Source of the DNA: Paralichthys olivaceus
Lineage: Eukaryota; Chordata; Actinopteri; Pleuronectiformes; Paralichthyidae
Reading direction: 5' to 3'
NCBI RefSeq assembly: GCF_024713975.1
Contig: NC_091114.1
Span: 7,970,001-8,034,000, forward strand
Length of the DNA stretch: 64,000 bases
A program made the translations under genes and the position numbers. Under the pieces are notes generated by a model. That model did not search any database. It had not been told where the DNA came from and was given only the letters and a program-made list of their open reading frames with translations. This document shows positions 53,401 to 64,000 of the stretch, piece by piece (the first letter of the stretch is position 1; each line of letters begins with the position of its first letter).

Positions 53401-55800
53401 TAACCACTAATTATTATTAATGTTTTAATAGTCAGGCTAGGCCCAACATTACTTAGGTAACAGGTTGACCAGTAGGTTTTAGTTCAAGTCTGACAAGTTA
53501 GCCTCAGTGAGTTTTGAGAAATTAATTACAATGATTAAGTTCCACAGCAACTTTTCTCAGTCTATTAATTTAATCTGCTTCATAATTGAGCTTTTGAAAG
53601 GTTGTTTATTAGTGTAATTGATGATCCCGGCCCGGCAGCGTGCAATCTGTGTGTTTGGTGTGTCATTAATCTCTGGTTGGTCGACTGCACATACAATATT
53701 CATAATATTCACCGATCACAGGCAGAGTGTGACGTGCTATGACATATCATTTTTATTGGTGATAGTTATGTGACTTGTCTCATGTCGGGATGGGCTTTGT
53801 CTTGTAGTATATGTGCGTTTAAGGAGAACTTCCATCATGTTACACTAATCTGATTGTGTCTTGTGGATTTGTTTGTCCCCTTCATCATCTTCACAGAGCT
53901 GCACCCACTTCCGACAACAGTGACTTGGGAGGGAGCCGAGTTCAAAGCTCCATTCTGCTGTTAAATAGAGCCGTGTCTGCTATTTGTCATCTGAAGATAC
54001 TGAAAACAAAGTGGTTCCATCAAAAGCTAAGTTATGTAGAGTCAGTAAGTAAAAATTGATTTCCCATCGGACTACAAGCCACATTAGTAAAGATAGTGTG
54101 TTGTGTTTTCATATGAATAATCAATTGATAAAAATCTGTCGTGTTTATTGAGGTTAGGAGTTCAGTGCTGGATCAAAACACGTCAGATGAGAACAGCTTC
54201 AGACTTTGCATCAACAATGTTATACTGTATTTCCATCAGCTGCATAACAAGTGGTTGCATCCTGTCTCAGGTTTGACACTGGAGGGCAGCAGAGTGCTTG
54301 TATAATGTCACAGCTTGTGTCTTGGCCTAGATCAGTGGTTCTGTTGTAATAACTCACTTCACAAGCTGGAAACAGGAAACACCCCACTCCACAACTTTCT
54401 TATCTTTTGTTATTAATAATATAGGGGAGGCAACTGATGACGAAATAGGATCCAAATTGAATTTAAATTATTTTTTTTGTATTTTCATTTCACTTTCTTT
54501 CCTTTTCTCTCCTCTTTCACTTTTTAAAATATTTTCCCTGCAAAAAACCCCCAAACATTTATTCATAATTTTTTCTTGTCAAATCAAAACCTTTGACCTT
54601 ACAGTAGAATATAGAAGTAATTTAATTAATATTGTAAGTTTTCAGGCTGGATCAGCAGTGTGTCAGTCACTAAATGAGTCATTCATTTGATCAGAATATC
54701 AACACAGCAGGCCCCCTGGTTGTATTAGAACCATCTCCAATAGTAAAGGCTCCTTGTGGAGTCCTTGTGTTTTACGGCTGCGTTGGCCCTGATGTTGATA
54801 TTTATGGCTGTCTGGCTGCTGGTGCTGACAGTCTCGTTTTCTGATGCTCCTGACGTTCTTGCACAGATGTGGCGTTGTTGTGTCTGCCCCGCTCAGCTCC
54901 TGGCTGCACCTGCAGCTGTTTGCCCAGCTTCTGCTCCTGTACCGAGAGAGGGCAGAGGAAACCTGCTCGCTGTGGGCAACAGGTTCAGGTAAAGCCTCCT
55001 GGAGGGGACGTAGAAAAACCCTGTAATGCTGGTGAAGAAATGCACAATTATCAGACATGATTCTGCTGATTTATTGTAATTTAGTGGCGACCTGACCTCT
55101 TCTCTTAATGTTTAATAACCCAGACTGGCTCTGAGCAGAATTCACATTGTAATTAACATTTAAATAGCCACGTATACCCAGCATGCATAAGGGACTAAGC
55201 AAAACCCCACTTAATATTAAAATGTTGCATTCTAATCTAGCTATTTCCACTGTTCCCACTTGGTGGTGCTGTAGATCCACAGTGTGCTCCCTTTAAATCA
55301 AACCTTGGACAACAAGGGAAACCACCTGAGCTCCACATGAAGGCTGCAGCTCTTGATTTCTCAGAAATACCCAAAAGACAAAAGGGATTAGCAGACATTT
55401 GGAAAAGTTGATTTGAATAAAGCTCACTTATAATTGGTGAAATTAAGCCCCTTTTTTCCAGACTGTTTAAGGCCTGGATCTATAACAGCACAGCAGTGTG
55501 TGTGGATATGCATGTGTGTGGAAACCTCACCTAGTGTATCCTCTGTGAATACTGTAATTTATAGAATTTGAAAGTGGGGATCAGAACATGGCTTTTTAAT
55601 GAAAATAGGGATTAATTGCATTAAATCTTTCTCTGGTGAATATAGCTGTCTTTTGAGTTTTTTTGGGGGGGGGAGTAAAATACTGTCAAGCAGCTTTATA
55701 GACGTTCATTTGTCAGAACTGAACTTTTTCCACGTCGTCCTTGGTATAAAAATGACCAAAAAGGACTAAAATTAGTTTGGGGTCTCAGATCAGCAGTCAA
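47461..55800. other. intergenic region, no recognised gene
   Basis: About 8.3 kb with scattered short open frames. Apart from the uninterrupted frame at 49106-49636, nothing looks coding. The sequence is mostly AT-rich, with no tRNA, array or intact transposon that I can see. Confidence 0.55.
49106..49636 (+). other. unexplained 176-codon open frame
   Basis: A stop-free frame from just after TAA at 49103 to TGA at 49634-49636; the first ATG is at 49226, leaving 136 residues. A good acceptor-like tract (ggtttcttcag, ending 49141) would allow it to be a terminal exon. The translation is hydrophilic, rich in His, Lys, Arg and Glu, with no domain I recognise. A minus-strand frame overlaps it. 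It could be chance, a transposon remnant or a 3' exon. Confidence 0.2.
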
Positions 55801-56089
55801 TTCTGGAAAGAGGCGAGAGAAGAGGAAGAGCAATGGAGAGGAAAAAAGGGGGTTGGATGGAGAATTTTTACTTTCAGCTTCACACACACACAAATTCAGT
55901 GGCAGCAGCAGCAGCAGCCTGCTGTGGAGTCTCTTGCTGAGTGGGGCTGAAGTCAGTGGAGCGAAGGATGAGGTGGAAGGAAAGAGGGGAGGACTGAGAA
56001 AAGAGGGAATGGAAAAAAGTGAGGAATACATATCAAATCTGAAGCGACATAACTGGACGAGCCACAGCTCACAACAAAATAACACGCTG

Positions 56090-56817
56090 ATCTCCACCTC
56101 CTTTTTATCCCAGTACACCCCCCCCGTCTGCTTACAAGGGTTTTTTATATCTTCTCCACCTCATCCCTCGTCTACTTCATCTTCTTTCCTCTCCTCTCCA
56201 AAGTTTGCATGTATGAATTCTTCCATTCATGCATTTCTTCTCATCTTTAAGCTTTGGGGTGGTACTCCCCCCCTCACCCCAAACTCTCTCCTCCCCCTCC
56301 CTCCCTCCTTCCTCCTGCCTCTATTCCTACCGCAACACCCCCCCACCCTCTCCAGATCCACCTCTCCTCTCTGTCTAATAATAGCCTTAATGTGTTATGA
56401 GTATGCAGTCTGTCTTGCTCACAGCAGCTCTGCGCTCCCTCTCCGCTTCTCTCCCTCCACCTCTCTCCCCCTTTTTCCTCCCCCGCCACTGCTATGCTGT
56501 CTTTCTCGCCTCCCTTTCCAATTCCCCTCCTCACATTCCTCCCCCCCCCCCCCCCCCCCCCCCCCCCTCCATATGCTCTTTTGTCTTTTAGCTGTTGGTG
56601 TTATCTCACCCCATTTTGTTTCTTTTCCTCCCCATCCTGTCACCCACCTTCCCCCTCCCTCTCTCCCTCCTTCCTCTCTTCTCCGTGGTGTGAACATGTG
56701 GTCTTTTACCTCAACCCTCCCACTCTTTGGCATCTTTCTCATCCTTCCATCTTCTCCTCCTAGCTGTTTGCTCTCTTATTTACCTAGGCTTGCTCTTTTA
56801 GCCATGTGAATATGTGG

Positions 56818-56818
<1 letters not shown>
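56090..56818 (+). repeat. polypyrimidine block with poly-C
   Basis: More than 700 bp consisting overwhelmingly of C and T on the + strand, including 27 consecutive C at 56541-56567. The long open frames here on both strands are artefacts of this composition. Confidence 0.85.

Positions 56819-56879
<61 letters not shown>
56819..56879. repeat. (CA)30 microsatellite
   Basis: About 30 uninterrupted CA units that directly follow the polypyrimidine block. Confidence 0.97.
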
Positions 56880-56881
<2 letters not shown>

Positions 56882-57855
56882 CTCCCCTCCCTGTGCATCT
56901 CCCCTCCCCTTTTGTTCTTTTCTGCAGGAGTGTTTCTGCCTCTACCTTTTTTTCCTCCCCCTTTCTCACTGTCTCTCTTTCTCTCTCTCAAAACTTTGCA
57001 AGCTTGTCTCATTATATTTCTGTAGGTGCTACTTGTGTCCATGCATATATCTGCTGAGGTGCATTATTGTACAGAAGTGTGTATGTGTGTGTGTGTCTGT
57101 GTATGTGTGCGCACATCTAATTCACCTGTCTCCTGTTTGTGTTTTCAAATTGTTCTAGTCCGTCTTGTGCAAAACCTGCAAGCCCACACAGACGCACACG
57201 CACATGCTCACACACAGAGCTGTGTCTCCATGACTTCAGAGCACATTACACTGACTTACATTGATTTCCTGGAGACCTACCATCACCTTAATTTTCGGTC
57301 CAGACAGCATGAGTAATACCTGGGACACACACACACACACACATTGTGTGGTTAAATTCTCAGTGTCACTGTGGGAACGTCATTACTGCACCCAGGTAGA
57401 ATATGAGGAGTGAGGCTGGTACATTTCACCATGTAAATTATTCCATGCCACCAAAACAGTATTTACTATAAGAGTAGTTTTGGCAACAATTTATTCAGAC
57501 ATTTTACAGATGCAGGTAAAATAACTTTACAATAGTAAAACTGAGATTTTTAACTTTCTAAAAATAAACATTAAAGTTGTTAACATTAGGGGATTTTGAT
57601 TAAACCACAATACAATATATTTTCTGTTCGTAAAGCTTTTACAGTGTTTCAGTGTCTCTTCAGAGTTGATTGAGAAATCCCATCTACATTGAGATGGAGT
57701 TGATTGTCAATATTATAATGAAAGAGATGATCATGCCAATGAAAATGTGAGGTTTTGCCAACAGTTGGGTACAAAAAAAGGCGCTAGCTGGAAAATTGCA
57801 AATGGGTAAATACTAAAGATTTAGACCAAGGATCACAGGTTTTTAGAATGAAAAA

Positions 57856-58410
57856 ATGATTAATTCTCTGCAGGATGTAGGCGAACAAGTTTCCTCGAGT
57901 GAAGACTTCATGACCATGACCTTGAAGGATTCGCCATCACGCTGCAAACCCCTGGTAAACCTCAAAAACAGCAAGACCACGCTGCAGTTCACTGCAACAC
58001 AAAAAGAGCATGAAGGTCTATGGAGCGATGGAAGAAACATCAACCTCTGTCAAAATGATGGAAAGAGGAAATTGTGGAGAGAAAAAAACTAAACAAACTC
58101 AAGTCCCACAGCCACTTCTTCATGGATCGTTTCGTTATAAGCGTGTATAGCTGCTGGCAGAAACATCAGGATTAATGCAGTCGTGACAGAATGCTATGAA
58201 GGGGGGGGGGGGTCATACAGGAGCATTGTGGGAGGTCAGGTTCAGCCAAATGCATCAAAAACTCAGATGGCATTTCATGACTCAGCAGGATAATTATACT
58301 CAACACACGGCCAAAGCATCCAAAGGTATGATATTGGCTGAACTGAATCAATGACCCGATCTGAACCCGATTGAGCTGAATGCCTTGTGCTAAAGACCAG
58401 ACTAAGAGCA
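57856..58410 (+). mobile_element. Tc1-like transposase relic
   Basis: Frame 57856-58092 reads KPLVNLKNSKTTLQF and then GLWSDGRNINLCQNDGKRKLWREK, which parallels the Tc1 transposase segment around LWSDE-KINLFG-DGKR-VWR. Farther on, in another frame, come QQDNYTQHTAKASKG (58283-58327) and PDLNPIEL (58355-58378), the regions holding the second Asp and the Glu of the DDE triad. A frameshift, an in-frame TGA at 58352-58354, a 12-G run and a D-to-E spacing of 28 codons (35 in DD34E) show it is dead. The N-terminal DNA-binding part and terminal inverted repeats were not found. Confidence 0.8.
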
Positions 58411-58839
58411 GAGAAACCCAGAAAGTCACTGACTGTAAACCACAAAATATAGTAGAATATAATATAATGATTTGTGTTTGACTCCTCTATCCGTCTAATT
58501 AGTTTTCAGCGCCTTAACTTTGGACACTATTCGTTAAAAAAGGCCACATCTCTCTTTCTGTATTGATTTCACATTGAAGCAGAAACTTGCTAGTTTAGTG
58601 AATTATCTATTATTCAATCTCAAACTCAATGACAATAGATGCATGCAGGAGTGTGGATATACATAAACATTAAAATAGATAAAAACATGTGCCAATATCA
58701 ATATGTATGTGTACACTCATTCCTATTCAGAAGAGAATTAGGGTGAGACAAGAAAAATGAAGAGAAAATTCAATTTTGCATAAACTTAAAATGTTAAGAA
58801 TAAGCCAAACATTAAAGACAGCATAAGCATATATGCCAT

Positions 58840-58995
58840 CCTCACTTATATCATTATATATATATAGTATATTTTTATTCTTACTTATAATACACTTTAT
58901 AGTTTTACTTGTAATACACTTTATATTTACACATCATGTTTTTGTTTTCACTAATAATACATTTTATACTTTTATTTTCACTCATAATACACTAT
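58840..58995. repeat. degenerate AT-rich tandem repeat
   Basis: Recurring variants of ttactt-taatacacttta and ttttcact-ataatacatttta with a period near 30 bp. It leads into the minisatellite at 59021. Confidence 0.6.
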
Positions 58996-59020
58996 TCTTA
59001 TCGGTGTTTTATTTTTTTAT

Positions 59021-59378
59021 ATTGATTTTATTCTTGATGTTTTGATTTTATTCTTGATGTTTTGATTTAATTTAATTCTTGATGTTCTGTTTTTATTAAT
59101 TCTTGATGTTTTGATTTTATTAATTCTTGATGTTTTGATTTTATTAATTCTTAATGTTTTGATTTTATCAATTCTTGATGTTTTGATTTTATTAATTCTT
59201 GATATTTTGATTTTATTAATTCTTAATGTTTTGATTTTATTAATTCTTAATGTTTTGATTTGATTAATTCTTGATATTTTGATTTTATTAATTCTTAATG
59301 TTCTGATTTGATTAATTCTTGATGTTTTGATTTTATTAATTCTTAATGTTCTGATTTTATTAATTCTTGATGTTTTGA
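59021..59378. repeat. 24-bp AT-rich minisatellite
   Basis: About 15 head-to-tail units of a 24-bp core (tgttttgattttattaattc followed by ttga or ttaa). The first two units are a 20-bp version lacking four bases. Single-base variants (gatg/aatg/gata, ttttg/ttctg) distinguish the copies. Confidence 0.93.
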
Positions 59379-59460
59379 CTGCACTCTCGTCATATTTACG
59401 TTATTTTCAACATTTCAACTTCATTCGTTTTTACATGAAGTAAAGTTTACTGAACTTCAC

Positions 59461-59689
59461 TTTTCCAGCCAATGAGGTGCCTCACAGCTAACAGACTCCT
59501 CCTCCCCACGTGACCGACAGAGAATGGCCCCACGCGACCCACGCTCCCTCACACGCCCACCTGCTTGCACGCGGCGCACACCTGTGACGCACCGCGTCCC
59601 TGTCCTCGCCGAAATGTTTGTTCGTGTCTAAAAAGTTTGTCTCGGTAAAGTTTGTCCCTGAGGAAGACACATGTGTGGGTTTTGTCACA
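59461..59689 (+). promoter_or_regulatory. CpG-rich promoter of the terminal gene
   Basis: An abrupt change from AT-rich minisatellite to CpG-rich DNA. It contains CCAAT at 59469-59473 and a CACGTGAC E-box at 59517-59524, and no TATA box. An upstream ATG (59671) opens a 30-codon frame that ends TAA at 59761-59763 and overlaps the main start. Confidence 0.65.
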
Positions 59690-59791
59690 ATGGAGCCGCA
59701 GGAGCGCGTGTTAACCGAACCAGGACCAGTTCAGGGCGAAGTTCGGGCGGAGCCGCTAGCTAACAACAACAACAACAACAACAACAACAAG
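59690..59791 (+). CDS. first coding exon of an unidentified gene (continues beyond the window)
   Basis: ATG in strong context (A at -3, G at +4) opens 34 codons ending in nine Asn (an AAC trinucleotide repeat) and a Lys, followed by a consensus donor AAG/GTAAGA. The N-terminal part MEPQERVLTEPGPVQGEV is acidic and proline-containing. Promoter, Kozak context and donor together support a real first exon, phase 0 at its end. The product is not recognised. The next exon must lie after 59792; candidates are at 63310-63352 and 63547-63601, of which only the latter fits phase 0. Confidence 0.6.
59762..59790 (+). repeat. (AAC)n trinucleotide repeat encoding poly-Asn
   Basis: Nine AAC codons, directly before the splice donor of the terminal gene's first coding exon. 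Confidence 0.9.
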
Positions 59792-60019
59792 GTAAGAGCT
59801 GCTTTGCTAATGTCGGTGCAAGTTGTCGTGGCTCAGTTTCGGGTTTCGTGTTAACGCTCATCAACGTGCTTGTGTAAAGGCTTCTCTTCATAGCATTGTC
59901 TTTGCTGGGCTTTATTTATTGGGAGTCGAGAGGCCATAAGATTATTTAGCTTTGGCTGCTGTTGTGAATTTGCCTTGCAATGCTTTCCACTGCACACAGG
60001 GGCAGTGTCGGGTAGAGAT

Positions 60020-60240
60020 GGACAGAGATAGAGATAGACAGAGGTAGACAGAGATGGATAGATGTAGATAGATGTAGATAGATGTGTACTTTGTTGATCA
60101 CGAATTGGAAAATGTTTGTGTTACAGCGAGAGAGAAGTAGCAATCAAACAGATATGAAGAATTAAAATAACTCCAAATAGAATGTGATAAACAACAATGT
60201 ACTAAAAATACTGTGCGTACTCGCTAAGTGAATGATACAC
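60020..60240. repeat. agata-rich simple repeat and non-LTR-like tail
   Basis: Short tandem units of gatagatgta (60050-60085) run into actttgttgatcac-aattggaaaatgtttgtgttacag, related to the element at 35232-35460. This is typical of a retrotransposon 3' end with simple-repeat tail. It lies in the first intron of the terminal gene. Confidence 0.5.
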
Positions 60241-63200
60241 AGTAGTACTAGAATACACGGGATTATTAAATGTTATAGAACAACGAGCAAGCCTATAAAC
60301 AAGAGACAAACTATGAATAATGAGAGATATGAATATAAATTCACAAGTGTGCTAAATATAACTTTATAAAGATGTATGCATGTATATAGTATACAGTATG
60401 ACATTATTATAAGAAGGTATTTAAGTTATGGTGAGTAGTTGTAATATGGAAACAGTATTTACTTATTTAACTATTTATTTGACATTCTGAATGTTGCTGT
60501 AGAGGTAATGTCTTTCCTTGTTGATTCTTAATAGGATGGTTATTGGAGTGGTTGTCATCACTCCACAGTCTTTGCTGAAGTGACAGTTCACAGTAGATAC
60601 TAGTGGCTAAATTTTGTTATAAACCCTGTTCAATTTCTTCTGTCGCTCTGTTCAGTTGGTTGTCTGAAATATAGCAAAACCTGTGACCTTGTGCGTACTG
60701 CATGCAATTATGATGTAGTGTAGTAGCAATAATCCAGTGCTCCCTGTAGGGGATTATGTTTAAGTCATCAGATCAGTGCTCCTCTCTTTTCTGTGCTTAC
60801 TGCTGCACTGCTCACCTGAACGGTTTTACTGGTGGTTATGAAAACTCAGTCTCCCACCTGTATGGCTTTGAGCATCTGTCCGCAGGATGTAGTCTCTCAG
60901 TGGGGTAGGGATTGTTATCTCTAGTCTCCAAGACTTGCTGCGCTGTACTTGGTGTGTTCTTTCAGAAAGTAGCAAAGTCAGAGGGCAGACATCTGACTCA
61001 GCTAAAAGGGAAACCATCGCTTGTCTTCCTCCATACTTTTTGTCTATGTGCGTGAATGAACATGATGAAAGTTGTCTACGATGATCATGTCAACGAACTC
61101 ATCAGCTTGGTGTGTTTACTCGAATCCTCCTGCAAGATTTGTTAATTGGTTGTTGTTTCCATTTAATTGGCAGAGGATGTATGTGTGCTTAGTCCATATG
61201 AATGTAAATAAAGACGTTGTGTCTCCACTTCCTCCCACTATCCAGAAATAGAGCCGAAACATCCTGGATATGAACGCCACCATTTTGCAAGTGCTGATGA
61301 CGCCAGAGTGAAGTGGAGAGGTCCTGCTGATACACACATTCTACCAAATCGTAAGTCAATCTCAGCTGTCAATCATTATACCTCAAGCCATTTTTATAAC
61401 ATCACTTAACTAATTAAAATCAAACTTGGTTGAAAAATTAGCATTTGGACAAACATCAATGTGATGAGAACTATTTATATAGTCAACTAGTCAAAGTTTT
61501 AGATTCTCTTTTGCCTGTCATGTAGATACAGAGTTAAAACACTTATTCTGTGGTGGGGTCTGTCAGGAGACATTGTCCTGTGTATTTTGTAAGTCTGAAT
61601 TGGTAAAGTAGCTGCTGGTTATCAACATGTCTGTTTAAATTAATGTTAGGGAGCAGCACTTTGTAGAAGCAGGCAATAAGCAGTAAAAGTTAATCCGTGT
61701 TTACTTGGTTGTTAATCAGGGATAGTTGGCACAGAAATACAGACAGATCCAGCAAAAACAGCCAAAGGGCAAAGGTAGGCAGTTAATAAAGAGGCAAAGG
61801 GTGTGAAGGAAAAACAGGGGAAGGACTGGAGCTATGAGGATTAGGTAACATAAACAACCTGGAGCTGGAGACAGTAACTGCACATGTTAGAAAGCCAGAC
61901 CTAAGTTGTGTTGAACATGGGACAAGTCAACGTTGTTCAGCTTTGCTATAAAAGGAGATGTTCCTGTTTGCCAGTCTGCCGCTGTAAAAGACTTACCTAT
62001 TTAGCTCTTTTTTGTAAAATCACATTTGCAAAGAAAGATGGAGTGCTACTGCTTGTCCATTTATAGCGTATCAATATTTTAGCACCTGCAAAGGCCATAA
62101 CTGACTGCCTGCTATTGAGCTGATTTAGAAGCAGGCCCAGTACATGGGCACATTTTTAAATCTCTGAAGTGTTAAATATTCTTAAACACTCACTGCTACA
62201 CACACAAATGTGTATATATATATATATATTTATAACAAATTTTGGATTTTATTTTTTGGAACTTTGTTTGTCCATCGATTTAGAGATGTCAAACAGGAAA
62301 CTAATTCAAGCAGGATCCCTGTCTCTCTCTTGCTGATTGATAAATAAGACATGTTAAGCCTGGGGAGCATGAAATGCTGCAAAGTATTGATTTGAGTCAG
62401 AGTGAATGCCTAATTGGACACTGGGCAGATTATATGCTCCTTTGTATTTGCAGTGTTTGCGTTGCTGTGTGATATCCACTAACGTGAGTTTAGTCACTGT
62501 TCTTATAGAACTTTCCAGGTATGGGGACTGACAGTATTAAGCACATTGAACAACTCTAACATGGCATCATTGTCTGATGTAGTAAGGGTCAGGGATGAAA
62601 CCATTACATTTTAGTGCCGATCTGGATCAGTATCCAGGATTGTCTGTTAAATCGGGTTTGGCTGTTCAATATGAATATTCAATGATTAGTTCCTTTTTTT
62701 CATCAAGACCATTTGAACTTCTATTTGAAGGCTTTGGTTGTACATGCAGCAACATTCTTGTAATATAGTTAACAAGCCAAGGCACGAGCGCAGGAGTTTC
62801 AGCAGCCTAAGCACGAAAAGATGGACTCAAGCTGAATCACATTTGTGCAAAAGTAAACCTGAGTGCAGTTTTGAGCAAAATCTGACCATGAAATGAATAA
62901 ATAATGCCCCCTGAATACTCTTGAATAAACATAGGAAATAAACTCTATAGTTGTCTTTTCTGCCTTTTTAAATCAAGGACAGATATTCTTCCAAAAGGAA
63001 GAAATATGATACAAAGATATTGCCATACAGAGGCACAGACGTTTGTTCAGTCAAATTGTCTGTAGTGGTTTGAATCTGTTGTTCTATATTGGTTCTTACA
63101 TTTTAGGATAATGGCACTGATAATAGCTACACATTTGTAGTTTGTAACTGTGTGTATTGCATTGATTTGTGTTGCTGTTTGAGGAAAGGTCACACATTTT

Positions 63201-64000
63201 TTTTTTAACAGCCATCTGATGTCTTGTTATCAGGATCTAATCTGTTGTTATTTAAGTCCACCTGTTAACTCTGTGATTACGGCATCTATATTTTTAATGC
63301 ATGTACAGAATCCTTGAGTAAACTAAAAGAGAAGTATGAATATGTCAGTTTGTGTAAGTGCTGTTGTGAGTCAGGTGTCAGACTTCAGCAGCCTTCCCAC
63401 TGGCATAACAAAGCACAATGGGGTCAAGTCAGCCAAGGATACTTGGATAGTGGATTTAGAAAAATGCTTTGTGAGAATAAAGTTGAGCAAAGCTGAATAT
63501 TTGTTTTTTCTTTTCTCCAGTCCAGACCTTTTTAGTTTTTCCCCAGGTCAGACTTGTTGAAGGTTTAACTACAGTGGCTGAGAGAGCTCACGGTGCTGCA
63601 ACGTATGTAAATAAACAAAACACAAGCAAATTAATTAACTATTTGTACCAGTGTAACAAATACTCACAATTCAACCTCAAAGACAAAGATGTTGCAAATA
63701 CTTTGTGGTCTACACATCCATCTTATACTTTTCTTTTGCATTTGTGTTTGCATTTGTTACACAAGCAACTGGAAGGATGTTTACTGCATTTGCATGGGCT
63801 GCAATAATCTGACAATTGACCTAAATGTACTTTGTCATTTGTTAACACTTGGACCGATGTGTCTTCAAGCAGTTGTTAACTTTTGTATGTCGATGTTGCA
63901 AAATGCTTTGAAAACTCGTCATGTTTTTGTAATTTAGACGTATACATATCTACATAATGTGACTAATTCGAAAAAATCAGTAAATGCTTTTTACATGGCA
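60241..64000. other. remaining first intron / unassigned 3' flank
   Basis: Mostly AT-rich sequence with a short (TA)n at 62214-62230 and the repeat relic at 61228. No exon is certain. Two splice-flanked open segments near 63.3 and 63.6 kb are discussed as candidates. Confidence 0.5.
61228..61313. repeat. interspersed repeat relic, short copy
   Basis: Matches 15275-15353 in the same orientation over about 80 bp (tatccagaaat-gagcc-aaa, tcctggata-gaa, ccattttgca). Only one end of the element is kept here. Confidence 0.5.

Noticed and set aside
55853-56809. 318-codon open frame on the + strand
   Set aside because: It lies in a nearly pure C/T block, and such composition lacks stop codons in pyrimidine frames. 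The translation is Ser/Pro/Leu/Phe low complexity, with no splice or promoter context and no family.

Overview
The window is vertebrate nuclear DNA, almost certainly from a ray-finned (probably percomorph-like teleost) fish. Evidence: GT-AG introns of about 80 bp to a few kb, vertebrate-only genes such as an endomucin-like sialomucin and ddit4l, many (CA)n/(TG)n microsatellites, nested eukaryotic tRNA genes and relics of fish-type transposons. Nothing bacterial, viral or CRISPR-like is present.

Layout, with all protein genes on the + strand. (1) 1-6.6 kb: 3' part of emcn (endomucin), 13 exons, of which the extracellular Ser/Thr-rich part is built from symmetric phase 1-1 exons, followed by a transmembrane exon and a short cytoplasmic tail. 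(2) 10.0-12.75 kb: complete ddit4l (REDD2/RTP801-like), with TATA and CCAAT boxes, a noncoding first exon and two coding exons (192 aa). (3) 17.8-35.2 kb: complete spag17 (axonemal central-apparatus protein, PF6 orthologue), traced through 50 coding exons to a 2,115-residue frame. It has a palindromic RFX X-box in its promoter, an initiator tRNA-Met gene antisense in intron 8, a tRNA-Gly gene in intron 11 and a U12-type AT-AC intron near its 3' end. (4) 35.6-46.4 kb: complete tmem151b, with a CpG-rich promoter carrying a perfect CRE, a 6.8-kb first intron that ends in an 85-nt (TG)n tract against the splice acceptor, and six coding exons (649 aa). (5) 46.4-59.4 kb: no confident gene. It holds a purine-rich 3' flank, an unexplained 176-codon open frame, an extremely pyrimidine-rich block, a broken Tc1-like transposase and an AT-rich minisatellite. 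(6) 59.5-64 kb: CpG-rich promoter and first coding exon of an unidentified gene that runs out of the window.

The genes have no shared pathway: emcn is an endothelial surface mucin, ddit4l an mTORC1 inhibitor, spag17 a ciliary motility protein and tmem151b a neuronal multi-pass membrane protein. The emcn-ddit4l order and orientation matches my recollection of human 4q24, so that part is conserved synteny. The most notable non-routine signals are the AT-AC intron and X-box of spag17, a cysteine-rich insertion in spag17 exon 31, the (TG)n tract at the tmem151b splice acceptor and the phase-1 exon array of emcn.
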